From AEGEAN-183 sp045563675 (GTDB taxonomy: Bacteria; Pseudomonadota; Gammaproteobacteria; Magnimaribacterales; Magnimaribacteraceae): a DNA stretch of 64,000 nucleotides. Within the stretch, counting starts at the first letter, position 1. Each line of letters begins with the position of its first letter. Made by a program: the position numbers and the translations under genes. The notes beneath the pieces were generated by a model. It saw only the letters and a program-made list of their open reading frames with translations. It searched no databases and was not told the origin of the DNA. The stretch covers positions 620,001-684,000 of the forward strand of contig JBJLIX010000001.1 in NCBI GenBank assembly GCA_045563675.1, in the 5' to 3' direction. This document shows, in pieces, positions 45,213 through 53,981 of the stretch.

Positions 45213-45929
45213 ATGTTAAGTGATAGATTGGTAACTCGTTTTCTTATAATAAGAAATAGCAAGGTCTTTAAAGCATTAGTGATATCAGTTATTTTTGCTT
45301 CAGCCTTATATGCCGGTGTTTCTTCTTACGATATTCCTTCCCAGTATTCAAGACTTCTAACTGCTTTTGATTACGGTATTACTATTTTCTTTACAATAGA
45401 GATAATCATTCGAATGTTAGCCGAAAAATCTTATTTTAAGTTTTTTAAGGATGGATGGAATGTCTTCGATTTTCTGATACTCAGCATTAGTTTAATTCCA
45501 GTTGGAGGATCCGAGACAGCATTTGTTGCCAGACTACTTAGAATTGTTCGTATATTAAGAATAATAACTGTAGTACCAGCTTTCAGACATATTATTGATG
45601 CTTTAATTAGAACTATCCCTCGAGTTGGTTTTATTGCATTTTTAATGTTTATATTTATTTATATTTGGGCTGCTATAGGAACTCTATTATTTGAAACTGC
45701 TGATCCAGGTCGATGGGAAAATATAGGAGTAGCTATGTTAACTCTAGTCCAGGTAGCTACTTATGATGACTGGGCAACTATTATGTATGAAGTTATTGAT
45801 GATTACCCCTTGGCATGGTTCTATTTCGTAACATTTATCGTTGTAAATGCTGTAATTCTACTTAATATGGTCATAGGGGTAATAGTTGACGTTATGACTA
45901 GAGAAACAAAAGAAGAGCTTGATAGTTAA
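45213..45929 (+). CDS. One-domain voltage-gated cation channel (NaChBac-like)
   Basis: A 238-residue six-segment ion channel subunit. The S4 segment has arginines every third residue (R107, R110, R113, R116 in VARLLRIVRILRII). A pore loop TLVQVATYDDWATIM (177-191) lies between S5 and S6, and S6 ends NMVIGVIVDVMTRE. The selectivity filter is TYDDWAT (183-189), where NaChBac has TLESWAS. Two aspartates at these positions recall engineered calcium-selective variants, so calcium or mixed conduction is possible. The cytoplasmic tail is very short, lacking the coiled coil of NaChBac. Confidence 0.9.
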   Translation: MLSDRLVTRFLIIRNSKVFKALVISVIFASALYAGVSSYDIPSQYSRLLTAFDYGITIFFTIEIIIRMLAEKSYFKFFKDGWNVFDFLILSISLIPVGGSETAFVARLLRIVRILRIITVVPAFRHIIDALIRTIPRVGFIAFLMFIFIYIWAAIGTLLFETADPGRWENIGVAMLTLVQVATYDDWATIMYEVIDDYPLAWFYFVTFIVVNAVILLNMVIGVIVDVMTRETKEELDS

Positions 45930-45935
45930 ATTCTT

Positions 45936-46220
45936 ATGAAGGCTTATTGGTTGGTTCGCTGCAATGTCAAAGACGCAGATATTTATGGTGAATATATAAA
46001 ATTAGCCGGTCCTGCAATAGAAAAACATGGTGGTAGGTATTTAGTTAGGGGGGGTCAACAAGCTGAAGTAGAAGGTGAAGGCTATGAAAGAACTGTTTTG
46101 GTTGAATTCGATAGTTTTGAAGAAGCTAAAGCCTGTTATCAGTCTGAAGACTACCAAACAGCTTACAAAGTACAAGAAAAAGCAGCTGACAGACTGGTCG
46201 TTATTGTGGAAGGTTGTTAA
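45936..46220 (+). CDS. DUF1330 family protein
   Basis: A 94-residue protein of the DUF1330/dimeric alpha-beta barrel type. It shows YGEYIKLAGPAIEKHGGRYLVRGG and RTVLVEFDSFEEAKACYQSEDYQTA, both characteristic. Function is not established for the family. It starts six bases after the channel gene, so is likely co-transcribed with it, and overlaps the convergent SDR by four bases. Confidence 0.9.
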   Translation: MKAYWLVRCNVKDADIYGEYIKLAGPAIEKHGGRYLVRGGQQAEVEGEGYERTVLVEFDSFEEAKACYQSEDYQTAYKVQEKAADRLVVIVEGC

Positions 46221-47185
46221 CTAAGCATTAGCTCGGTTTCATGCCACAAACGACTAGCTTCCTCTGAATCAACTGCCCAATCATTGACTCCAATGTAACG
46301 AGAGTTTTCACCTTCATCAGTAGATGAAGCTACATCGCAATTTTCACAATAAACTCCTCCGATGTTGTTAAGTTGAGAACTAGTAGCAGCCCATAAAGTA
46401 GTAGACGCACCTTGAGTAGGGGTCTTAAACATTTTTGCGACCCTTTCGGTAGGTTGACCATCTTTATCCATCCAACCTAAAGCAATCATTTCTTCTTGTT
46501 GTAAATGTCTTTGTAGAGGCGTCATAATGCCACCAGGATGCACCCCGAAAGCTCTAACTCCGCTGTCTTTCATGCGTTTATCTACCTCTACAGCTAATAA
46601 ACTAGCAGCCGTCTTCGATTGCCCGTAAGCAGTCCATTTTTCATAGTTAGAATTCTTAAAATGTATATCGTCCCATTTAATACCTGACATTTTATGGCCT
46701 GTAGAAGAAAGAGTTACCAGACGGGCACCGCCTGCAGCCTGCATTTTAGGTAATAACCCTTTAGTAAGAATAAAATGACCTATTTGATTGACAGCAAACT
46801 GTAACTCCCAGCCTTCTGGAGTTCTCATTTCTGGGCAAGCCATTACACCGGCATTATTAATTAGAATATCAAGTTTTGATACTTGTTTAGAAAAGTCATC
46901 TACAAAGTTTTGTACTGACTTTGGCTTAGCTAAGTCCATTTCAACAACATTTTCTTTTGGAACAATGCCTTCAAGCTCTTTTAGTGCTACATCTGTCCTT
47001 CGAGCAGGAGTGTAAACTTCACATCCGGCATTAACCAAAGCTCTACTAGTTTCAGTTCCTATACCTGAGTATCCACCTGTTACTAAAGCAATTTTACCAC
47101 TTAAATCTATGCCCTCCATAACCTCTAATGGTTCAGACTTAGCACCAAAACCTGAATTTACTGGCTTCTGTTCTAATGAAATCAT
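46217..47185 (-). CDS. Short-chain dehydrogenase, retinol dehydrogenase-like
   Basis: A 322-residue classical SDR with cofactor loop VTGGYSGIGTETSRAL, NNAGVMACPE, and the active-site serine in TLSSTGHK followed by TAYGQSKTAASLL (YxxxK). The longer C-terminus and HPGGIMTPL resemble retinol dehydrogenase/WW-domain oxidoreductase-like SDRs. The substrate is likely a hydrophobic alcohol or ketone. It is last in the minus-strand operon that also carries two iron dioxygenases. Confidence 0.85.
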   Translation of the reverse strand: MISLEQKPVNSGFGAKSEPLEVMEGIDLSGKIALVTGGYSGIGTETSRALVNAGCEVYTPARRTDVALKELEGIVPKENVVEMDLAKPKSVQNFVDDFSKQVSKLDILINNAGVMACPEMRTPEGWELQFAVNQIGHFILTKGLLPKMQAAGGARLVTLSSTGHKMSGIKWDDIHFKNSNYEKWTAYGQSKTAASLLAVEVDKRMKDSGVRAFGVHPGGIMTPLQRHLQQEEMIALGWMDKDGQPTERVAKMFKTPTQGASTTLWAATSSQLNNIGGVYCENCDVASSTDEGENSRYIGVNDWAVDSEEASRLWHETELMLS

Positions 47186-47194
47186 AGTTATCTC

Positions 47195-48154
47195 CTAATT
47201 AAATTTTTTTGATTGTGAGTAGTCTGACATATCCCAATTAGGATACCGTAGTTGAGCTAAAGATAAAGTTTCTTTAGTCCAGAAAGAATCTCCAGGTAAA
47301 GGGACCCCAAAGCAATTAAGTTGGTCAGGAGTAGCATGTTCAAAAATATTATGCCAAGGTTTAGTAAAGTGCCAAGGCCATGCTGTATAGCCAATTGTGT
47401 CGTTTCCTGCTTTCTTAAAACAAGAGGTCATAGCATATCTAAAACCTTCAGGTTCTGTAAGGTTAGTTCCACGATGAAAAATATCTATTCCATAAGCGAG
47501 CAAAGTTCCTGCAGGTCCTGCTGAGCTCCTTTCGTGAGTTTTAAGTTCTTCTTGTTGTTGGATATCTTCACGGCTTTTAAGAAACCTCTCTATTCCTTCA
47601 AAACCCTTACTGTCAGTTCTATTTACGTAATGTGTGGGTCCATGTGCCTCTGTTACATCAGTAAAATAAATTATAAAAGTAATAGAATTAAGCCTCTCTT
47701 CATTTGAAGGAACTGTGAGAGTATGATTCCCAAAATCACAGTGAAAAGCTTGATCAAAGTCTGCCTCTCCAGTAAATTTTGCCCATGCTTGAGCCTGATA
47801 AAGCCTTACATCGTTTGTTCCTAGGGCAGCACGAGCAAAATCAATTAGACTCGGATGAACTGATATTAAATTTAGAGCACTGGAGCAGTTGAAAGGAATA
47901 TTTTCAAAATTTTTAAATTGTTCTGCTGTAGTTCTTCCCATTTCCTTTCCAGATAACTGCAAAGGTAATTTATTTCCAACTTCACCTTCTTCTTTTTTAT
48001 TTTTGGCTACAGCTTCAGCCTTTCTTCCTGGAAAAATGATTTCAAAGTCTTTAGCAACTTCTTCTACTTCTTTATTTTTGAAAAACTCTGGAATAACAAC
48101 TGCTCCTTCTTCACGCCAAGCTTTCAGATGCTCTTTAGTAAATCTATTGGTCAT
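47195..48154 (-). CDS. Phytanoyl-CoA dioxygenase (PhyH) family protein
   Basis: A 319-residue Fe(II)/2-oxoglutarate oxygenase. The iron motif is FHCDFGNHT (H138, D140) with distal H227 in IDIFHRGTNL and the 2-oxoglutarate arginine likely R239 (GFRYAM). The N-terminal EEGAVVIPEFF segment is typical of PhyH. The substrate is unknown; the family hydroxylates lipid, halogenated or natural-product substrates. It lies three bases from the TauD-like gene and nine from the SDR. Confidence 0.88.
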   Translation of the reverse strand: MTNRFTKEHLKAWREEGAVVIPEFFKNKEVEEVAKDFEIIFPGRKAEAVAKNKKEEGEVGNKLPLQLSGKEMGRTTAEQFKNFENIPFNCSSALNLISVHPSLIDFARAALGTNDVRLYQAQAWAKFTGEADFDQAFHCDFGNHTLTVPSNEERLNSITFIIYFTDVTEAHGPTHYVNRTDSKGFEGIERFLKSREDIQQQEELKTHERSSAGPAGTLLAYGIDIFHRGTNLTEPEGFRYAMTSCFKKAGNDTIGYTAWPWHFTKPWHNIFEHATPDQLNCFGVPLPGDSFWTKETLSLAQLRYPNWDMSDYSQSKKFN

Positions 48155-48157
48155 GGT

Positions 48158-48994
48158 TTAACTAAGCGCAGACCCTTCAACAGTTACCCTATGCATAAGA
48201 CGTTTCTCACCGGGATAATCATTCAAGGCGTAATGCCAGGTACAACGGTTATCCCAAAAAGCAATTGATCCAGGTTCCCATTTAAATCTAGTAATATTCT
48301 CTGGTTTTGTACTGTGTTCGGTTAAGTAATTTAGTAAGGGTTTTGACTCTTCTTCCGTCCAGCCTTTAAAGTTAACTGTGAACTCAGGATTGACATAGAG
48401 TGCTTTTCGTTTACTTTCTGGGTGAGTAATAATTACAGGATGTATTGCATCCTGAGTAGCTAATTCAGGATTACCTATTCTGTGGTTGGAAGCTTCTGCA
48501 TACCCTGAATGGGAACCAAAAACATGCCTGCTTGAATGGTAAGCATTTAAATTTTCTAGAGTCTTTTTTAAACCATCAGACAAACTCTCATAAGCTTTAT
48601 ACATATTTGTAAAGAGTGTATCGCCACCTACTTTAGGTGTTTCTTTGGCTAATAAAATAGAACCCATAGCAGGAATTTGGTCATATGAATGATCCGTGTG
48701 CCACGCACCTCCAATATTGATTTCTTGATCTGCCTCTTTCTTAACTTCAGCAATCTGATCGTATCCTTCTACTTTTGCAAAGAAACGATTAATGTTTATT
48801 TCACCCCATCGTTTTGCAAATCTTAAGTGATCGTCTGGAGTTAATTCTTGATTGCGAAAAAATATTAAGCCATGTTCAAAAAAGATATTACGAATATTTG
48901 AGAAAACCCTCTCAGATAATTCTAACGATAAGTCAACATCTAGTATTTCAACACCTATTGAACCTGGTACTGGATTAACTTTTATTTCTGACAT
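48158..48994 (-). CDS. TauD/TfdA-family 2-oxoglutarate dioxygenase
   Basis: A 278-residue Fe(II)/2-oxoglutarate oxygenase of the TauD/TfdA group. Iron ligands are H99, D101 in GAWHTDHSY and H254 in CTWHYALND, with R269 (LMHRVTV) for 2-oxoglutarate. The start HGLIFFRNQELTPDDHLRFAKRWG matches the family. Members release sulfite from taurine or attack 2,4-D and related acids; which applies here cannot be read. The start overlaps the stop of the DUF6356-like gene by one base. Confidence 0.9.
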   Translation of the reverse strand: MSEIKVNPVPGSIGVEILDVDLSLELSERVFSNIRNIFFEHGLIFFRNQELTPDDHLRFAKRWGEININRFFAKVEGYDQIAEVKKEADQEINIGGAWHTDHSYDQIPAMGSILLAKETPKVGGDTLFTNMYKAYESLSDGLKKTLENLNAYHSSRHVFGSHSGYAEASNHRIGNPELATQDAIHPVIITHPESKRKALYVNPEFTVNFKGWTEEESKPLLNYLTEHSTKPENITRFKWEPGSIAFWDNRCTWHYALNDYPGEKRLMHRVTVEGSALS

Positions 48995-49179
48995 TAATTA
49001 ATTCTTTTATTAATTTCTTTAATTTTATTACTAACTGTTTCGCAAAACAAAAATGGAAAGATAGCGTGTATAAAGGCTATAAAAGATAAAAAAAATAAGA
49101 TAATTGAGATATTCAGCGCTCGAATACCATGCCTAAAGTAGCTTAGTCTTGCTTCCCTCAAATGTTTAAGATTAAACAT
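48994..49179 (-). CDS. Small membrane protein, DUF6356-like
   Basis: A 61-residue protein with a single long hydrophobic stretch (about 24-47). The start HLREARLSYFRHGIRAL and the IHAIFPFLFCETVSNKI segment resemble the DUF6356 family, whose role is unknown. I choose the ATG at 49179, since a GGGGAG ribosome site precedes it by about six bases; an upstream TTG at 49185 is less likely. It is locked between the 2H phosphoesterase and the TauD-like gene. Confidence 0.6.
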   Translation of the reverse strand: MFNLKHLREARLSYFRHGIRALNISIILFFLSFIAFIHAIFPFLFCETVSNKIKEINKRIN

Positions 49180-49181
49180 AT

Positions 49182-49706
49182 TCAACTCCCCTTTAAATGA
49201 ATACTATTTAGTATCTTCCATTCTATATTTTTTGGATCAAAAGAAACCACAAAAAGTGTCTGTGCTATAAAACTCCCTTCAATTTTAGGTAATTCAGTTA
49301 ATAAAGGCTGCTTTTCTTCTAATGATCTTTTCCCGTAGTAAAGACTTAAATGAGGCATAAATTCTTTGTTTTCTATTTTTAGTAAGTTACAAATCTTAGA
49401 CCTTGTAGTTTTAAGGTCTTTATTAAGTTCAACCTTTACGTAAAAAGCTTGAAATAAATAATCTTTCATACCATAACCTTTGTAGGATATTTCAATGGGC
49501 TTCAATTCATTAGATATTTCTTTTTCAAGGTGATTTATTTTATTTTGGGTAGTATTTAATTGCCCAACTAAGGTCATATGAATTGGGAAGTCAGGTCCAT
49601 TAAATTTATTATCAATAAGTTCTTTAGCTTTTATAAATAAAGGAACCTCACTTACTTTAGGCATTGCCCAAATAGTTAATAAGGAATTTCCTCCAAGGGT
49701 ACTCAT
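49182..49706 (-). CDS. 2H phosphoesterase, 2'-5' RNA ligase/cyclic phosphodiesterase-like
   Basis: A 174-residue protein with the two HxT/S signatures of the 2H superfamily: HMTL (H43, T45) and HLSLYYG (H119, S121), set about 75 residues apart as expected. It is closest in style to plant-type cyclic phosphodiesterases acting on cyclic nucleotide or 2',3'-cyclic phosphate ends. Its presence in an operon with dioxygenases is unusual. The 3' end lies two bases from the DUF6356-like gene. Confidence 0.75.
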   Translation of the reverse strand: MSTLGGNSLLTIWAMPKVSEVPLFIKAKELIDNKFNGPDFPIHMTLVGQLNTTQNKINHLEKEISNELKPIEISYKGYGMKDYLFQAFYVKVELNKDLKTTRSKICNLLKIENKEFMPHLSLYYGKRSLEEKQPLLTELPKIEGSFIAQTLFVVSFDPKNIEWKILNSIHLKGS

Positions 49707-49743
49707 ACTGTAGTTTTAAGAATTAAGCAGAAACTCTGTAGAT

Positions 49744-50535
49744 CTAATCTTTGTTTTGTTCCAGCATAATAGAGCTATTCCACCAAGCTGCATCAGAGAA
49801 TGCTCTAATATCTATTTCATGAGTCCAAGTAGAGCGATGTTGTTGCGCAAGATGAAAGTAAGTTTCAGCAACTTTCTCAGGTAATATTAGACCATCATGT
49901 TCCATTCCTTTTGTTTCTCTAAACTTTTTATACATTTCAGGACCCATCATCTTACCAAGAGTATCAGGGGCATCAACTGCTCCATCAACGACAATATGAG
50001 CAACATGAATTCCTTGAGAAGAGAACTCAGCATTAAGTGATTGACATAACATTCTTCTAGCTCCCATTGCTGCTGCATGAGAATGTTGGTTCATATTTCC
50101 TCTCATAGCTGCAGTAGCTGAAGTTACTAGTAGGCTACCTTTTCCTCTATTTACCATTAGCGGACATAAAACTTTAGCAGCTCTGAATAACCCTAAACTA
50201 GCCATTCTCCACCCCCATTCAAATTCTTTATAAGAAGTTTGCTCTAGAAGCTTCATTCCTGTTTGTGCACCTAAGTTGTAGACTAGAACTTCTATTGGCC
50301 CTATATCTTTCTCAATCATAGTGATTGTTTCTTCAATGGTATTTTCTTCTATGGCGTTCATTAGAGATCCAGAAGCCTCTCCACCTGCTTCATGAATATT
50401 ATTAATTAATCTATCTAAGCCTTCTTGGTCACTTCTTCTACACAGATAAGAGTGATAGCCTTCTTTAGCAAATTTAGCTGCAACGGTTCCTCCAATCCCA
50501 GCACCAGCACCTAAAACTAAACATACAGGTTTCAT
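49744..50535 (-). CDS. Short-chain dehydrogenase-like protein without the Tyr-Lys pair
   Basis: A 263-residue Rossmann protein with an SDR cofactor loop GAGAGIGG (9-16) and strand VLVYNLGA in place of NNAG. Ser139 is present in VTSA, but the stretch 140-165, which should carry YxxxK, has neither tyrosine nor lysine; histidines 151 and 153 sit there instead. It may be a divergent or non-catalytic SDR, or use His in acid-base chemistry. It is 37 bases upstream of the 2H gene and is the first gene of the minus-strand operon. Confidence 0.8.
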   Translation of the reverse strand: MKPVCLVLGAGAGIGGTVAAKFAKEGYHSYLCRRSDQEGLDRLINNIHEAGGEASGSLMNAIEENTIEETITMIEKDIGPIEVLVYNLGAQTGMKLLEQTSYKEFEWGWRMASLGLFRAAKVLCPLMVNRGKGSLLVTSATAAMRGNMNQHSHAAAMGARRMLCQSLNAEFSSQGIHVAHIVVDGAVDAPDTLGKMMGPEMYKKFRETKGMEHDGLILPEKVAETYFHLAQQHRSTWTHEIDIRAFSDAAWWNSSIMLEQNKD

Positions 50536-50617
50536 AAAAATTCTCCTTTATTTTCTATCTTTTCATTCTATATTAATTAGAATTTAACTACTTTCAATTA
50601 ATTATTAAGTAGCAAGA

Positions 50618-51787
50618 ATGAGTAAAAAGTCTTTTACTACAGAAAACTGGGGTTATCCTCCTTACAATAAGGAGAGCTTCCAGCATATCCGTAATCTATT
50701 CCCCACAGTTAAATTGACTTCTGAAAGAGAAAATAAGAATGATTTTAGCTATAAAGAAAAAGATATTTCTAACATTAAATATCAAATTAAATATCCAGGC
50801 TTTGAGAGCGAATTCACCGTTCAAGAAATGCTCGACAAAACTTACACCGATGCATTTTTGGTTATGAAAGATGGAGTAATACTTTATGAGAAATACTCAA
50901 ATGGAATGAACAGAGAAAGTGTTCATCTCATGAATTCAGTTTCTAAATCATTTTTAGGGATCTTAATAGGTATTTTGGTAGATGAGGGTCTAATCGAAAC
51001 ACAGAAACTAATTACTGATTACTTATCAGATTTTGAAGGTACAGGCTTTTCTGGAACTACTATCCAACAAGCATTAAATATGACGGGTTCGGTAAAATAT
51101 GGAGAGGTTTACCTTGAAAAAGAATCAGATTTCTGGCAAGAAACTTCTGTAGTTGGATGGAGACCGGCGTTGGTTAAGGATACAACTCCTAAAACTCTAT
51201 ATGAATATGCGAAAACACTAAAAGAAGTAGAGCAAGATAATGGTACAGCTTTTCATTACAGAACAGTTTATACAAATATTTTAGGCATGGTTGCAGAGAA
51301 AGTATCTGGTAGAACCCTTACAGATTTGTTACAAGAGAAGCTTTGGAAAAAAATTCATGCTGAACAGGATGCCTACATCGTTTGTGACCAAGATAAATTC
51401 CCTTATATGGGTGCAGGAATGAATGCTTGCACAAGAGATCTAGCAAGATTTGGCCAGATGATAGTTAATAAAGGGATCTATGAGAATGAAAGAGTAGTTT
51501 CTGAAGACTGGATAATGAAAACATTAGCAGGCACGGATGAGGCTAGGAAGCATTTTGAAGTGACGGAATATATACATTTAATTCCTGGAGGCCATTACAT
51601 GAATCAGTTTTGGGGTTCTTTAGATTCAGAAATATTGGCTTGTGTTGGCATACACGGTCAAGGCATCTATATGAATATGTCTAACAAGACAGTGGCGGTT
51701 AAATTCTCTTCTCAACCTGATCCTGACGATGGACCATTATTTATAGAAACTTTTGCTGCTCTTGACACCCTATCTAGAAGTATCTAA
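50618..51787 (+). CDS. Beta-lactamase-fold serine hydrolase, NylB-like
   Basis: A 389-residue class C beta-lactamase/esterase fold protein without a signal peptide. Catalytic residues are the SxxK (S107, K110 in MNSVSKS) and Y214 in FHYRTVYTN. The late GIHGQGIYMN takes the place of the KTG/HxG motif. Length, motif spacing and lack of signal match 6-aminohexanoate-dimer hydrolase (NylB) and related carboxylesterases, so an esterase or amidase of small molecules is likelier than a lactamase. It overlaps the convergent glycosidase by 18 bases. Confidence 0.85.
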   Translation: MSKKSFTTENWGYPPYNKESFQHIRNLFPTVKLTSERENKNDFSYKEKDISNIKYQIKYPGFESEFTVQEMLDKTYTDAFLVMKDGVILYEKYSNGMNRESVHLMNSVSKSFLGILIGILVDEGLIETQKLITDYLSDFEGTGFSGTTIQQALNMTGSVKYGEVYLEKESDFWQETSVVGWRPALVKDTTPKTLYEYAKTLKEVEQDNGTAFHYRTVYTNILGMVAEKVSGRTLTDLLQEKLWKKIHAEQDAYIVCDQDKFPYMGAGMNACTRDLARFGQMIVNKGIYENERVVSEDWIMKTLAGTDEARKHFEVTEYIHLIPGGHYMNQFWGSLDSEILACVGIHGQGIYMNMSNKTVAVKFSSQPDPDDGPLFIETFAALDTLSRSI

Positions 51788-52822
51788 AAAACTCCTTATA
51801 AAATTAACTTCCTCTTCATCATAAGCTGAGCCATCTTTTCTAAAAATATCATGAAACCAGATTTCGGGTTCAGGGATGTCTTCTCCTTCCTCTAAAAACT
51901 CTCCATTATTTTTTAGTTTATGTAAGTTAAGTATGGTTGGCCATCCAAAGTGGGTTTGGCTCTTGCCTGCAACTAAACCCCAATTACAACATCCAACATT
52001 GTTCTCTTTAAAGATTGGTAAGCTAAATTGAAAAGTTGTTCCATGTTCTCTAGCCATATACTCAGTGCATAAGAGGGGCCTTCCTATTTTCTTTAATCTA
52101 TTAATAGTTGATTTAAGCTCTTTAGCCTCGTAAGTATGGAAAGTTATTACGTCAGATTTTTCTTCATTAAGTTTTATAATTTCTTTACCTATAGAACCAT
52201 CTAGACAAGAAGTTAGAGGTTGAGATGGTCTGATTTCATATGCCCAATCCCAGCACATTCTTAATAGATCATAAGATTTATCTCCAACGCCAAATTGACC
52301 AGGTTCGTTATATAAATCCCACATTAGAATTCTCTGATCTTCACTAAATTCGTTTAAAACACCTTGTACAAATTTCTTTAATCTATCTATTTCCTTCTTT
52401 TTTATAGTTTGATCATGTATTGAATGAACTATTTCCATTCCAGGGCTTTGTTTCCAGCCTGAATTATGAACTCCTTTTACCGGAAGGGGTTGTTTTCCTA
52501 ATTTAGGGAAGGGCCTATGGCAATCGTCAAACAATACAAGAATGGGCTTAATAGAAAATGTATTACAAATATCTAATACTTCATTTAGTCTTCTACAAAA
52601 ACCCTCTTTCCTTATCCACAAAAGGTCATGAAGATAAATCCTAGCAGTATTAAATCCTAGCTCTTTTGCAAAACCCAGTTCTTTTATAATTGTAGGCTTA
52701 TCAAATGTTTCTTTTTGAAACATCTCTAGTTGGTTTATGGCTGTGCTTGGAAGGAAGTTGCAGCCCACGAGCCAACTTTGTTCTTCATACCAATTATTTA
52801 CTTTTTCTAAGCTCCATCTCAT
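51770..52822 (-). CDS. Cellulase-fold (GH5-like) glycoside hydrolase, cytoplasmic
   Basis: A 350-residue TIM-barrel protein of clan GH-A type. The acid/base is E173 in LYNEPG and the nucleophile E254 in LLCTEYMAR, with GFNTARIYLHDLLW on an early strand. There is no signal peptide or binding module, so it acts in the cytoplasm on imported or internal glycosides. The neighbouring O-methyltransferase is three bases away in the same direction. The exact GH family and substrate need a search. Confidence 0.78.
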   Translation of the reverse strand: MRWSLEKVNNWYEEQSWLVGCNFLPSTAINQLEMFQKETFDKPTIIKELGFAKELGFNTARIYLHDLLWIRKEGFCRRLNEVLDICNTFSIKPILVLFDDCHRPFPKLGKQPLPVKGVHNSGWKQSPGMEIVHSIHDQTIKKKEIDRLKKFVQGVLNEFSEDQRILMWDLYNEPGQFGVGDKSYDLLRMCWDWAYEIRPSQPLTSCLDGSIGKEIIKLNEEKSDVITFHTYEAKELKSTINRLKKIGRPLLCTEYMAREHGTTFQFSLPIFKENNVGCCNWGLVAGKSQTHFGWPTILNLHKLKNNGEFLEEGEDIPEPEIWFHDIFRKDGSAYDEEEVNFIRSFLDTSR

Positions 52823-52824
52823 AT

Positions 52825-53487
52825 TTATTTCTTTACTACTAGAGTAACTCCATCTCCAATTGGTATCATTGAGATGTTAACCCTTTCATCTAAAGCAACA
52901 AAATCATTGAGTTCTCTTATGGCTTTTGTATCTTCATCATTTCTTTTACTATCCAAAACGGAGCCGCCCCATAAAACATTATCAATGGCTATAACGCCAC
53001 CACTGGCTATCAGATGCAAACATTTCTCATAGTAGGCAGTGTAATTTACTTTATCAGCATCGATGAAAGCGAAATCAAATGAGTCTTCTTGACCTTGTTG
53101 AATTAATTCGTCTAGTGTATCAACTGCAGGTCCTAGTCTTAGATCTATTTTATGAGACACTCCGGCCTGTTCCCATCTTTCCTTCCCTATGGCTGTCCAT
53201 TCTTCCGATACATCACATGCTATCACTTCACCGTCTTCAGGTAGAGCCAAAGCAACCACTAGGGCGCTATAGCCAGTAAAAGTACCAACCTCTATGGTTC
53301 TTTTAGCTGAAATCATTCTAATCAAGTTTCCCATTAGAGCGCCTTGCTCAGGACAAATTTGCATCATAGATTCAGGTAACCCTGCTGTTTCTATTCTTAA
53401 TTCTTTGAGAGCAGGGTGCTCATCAATACCTTTGTCCCAAAGGTAATCTCTTAAATCTTTTGTGTAATTCAGAATTCCAGTTGACAT
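52825..53487 (-). CDS. SAM-dependent O-methyltransferase, CCoAOMT/catechol type
   Basis: A 220-residue class I methyltransferase with SAM motifs IEVGTFTGYSALVVALALP, VIACDVSEEWTAIGK and FDFAFIDADKVNYTAYYEK, and IAIDNVLWGGSV with the metal-binding Asp/Asn. This matches the metal-dependent caffeoyl-CoA/catechol O-methyltransferase family. The substrate is probably a vicinal dihydroxy-aromatic. It is first in a two-gene unit with the GH5-like gene. Confidence 0.88.
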   Translation of the reverse strand: MSTGILNYTKDLRDYLWDKGIDEHPALKELRIETAGLPESMMQICPEQGALMGNLIRMISAKRTIEVGTFTGYSALVVALALPEDGEVIACDVSEEWTAIGKERWEQAGVSHKIDLRLGPAVDTLDELIQQGQEDSFDFAFIDADKVNYTAYYEKCLHLIASGGVIAIDNVLWGGSVLDSKRNDEDTKAIRELNDFVALDERVNISMIPIGDGVTLVVKK

Positions 53488-53552
53488 ATTTACTCCTTTA
53501 TTAAGTTAAATATAACAAAACACTTATATTTATAGGAATCTTAGTCAATCAA

Positions 53553-53981
53553 ATGGATAATAGTATAAATATGAAGTTACTAAATTCTATAAAGTTGGAT
53601 TGGAAGACTAGAGCCTGGTGGATGTCTTTATTATTTTATTTTTGTTTGTATATGACTTTTATTTACCTACCTTTTGATTTTTTTCTAAAACCAGTAGCAG
53701 AAGATGAAGAGATTTGGTTTGGTTTTACTTTAACTGGTTGGTGGGCTAAGGCCACAGAACCCTTACACTGGTTAATTTACGGACTGGGAGCTTATGGCTT
53801 CTGGCGAATGAAAACCTGGATGTGGCCTTGGGCAAGTGTTTACTTAGCACAAATTGTTATAGCTATGTTTGTTTGGAACATACTCAAAGATAACAATTTA
53901 ATAGCAGCTTTTATTTCTGGTTTAATCTTTTGCTTACCAATGATTGCATTATGGCGATCTAAAGATAAATTTACAGGCTAA
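53553..53981 (+). CDS. Four-segment membrane protein, unknown function
   Basis: A 142-residue protein with four hydrophobic segments, near residues 23-45, 70-85, 90-112 and 115-135, and tryptophan-rich loops. I do not recognise the family. Its TAA stop overlaps the ATG of the linalool dehydratase/isomerase-like gene by one base, so the two are translated together. It may anchor that enzyme to the membrane or bring substrate to it; that is inference. Both ends of the protein are charged and short. Confidence 0.6.
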   Translation: MDNSINMKLLNSIKLDWKTRAWWMSLLFYFCLYMTFIYLPFDFFLKPVAEDEEIWFGFTLTGWWAKATEPLHWLIYGLGAYGFWRMKTWMWPWASVYLAQIVIAMFVWNILKDNNLIAAFISGLIFCLPMIALWRSKDKFTG

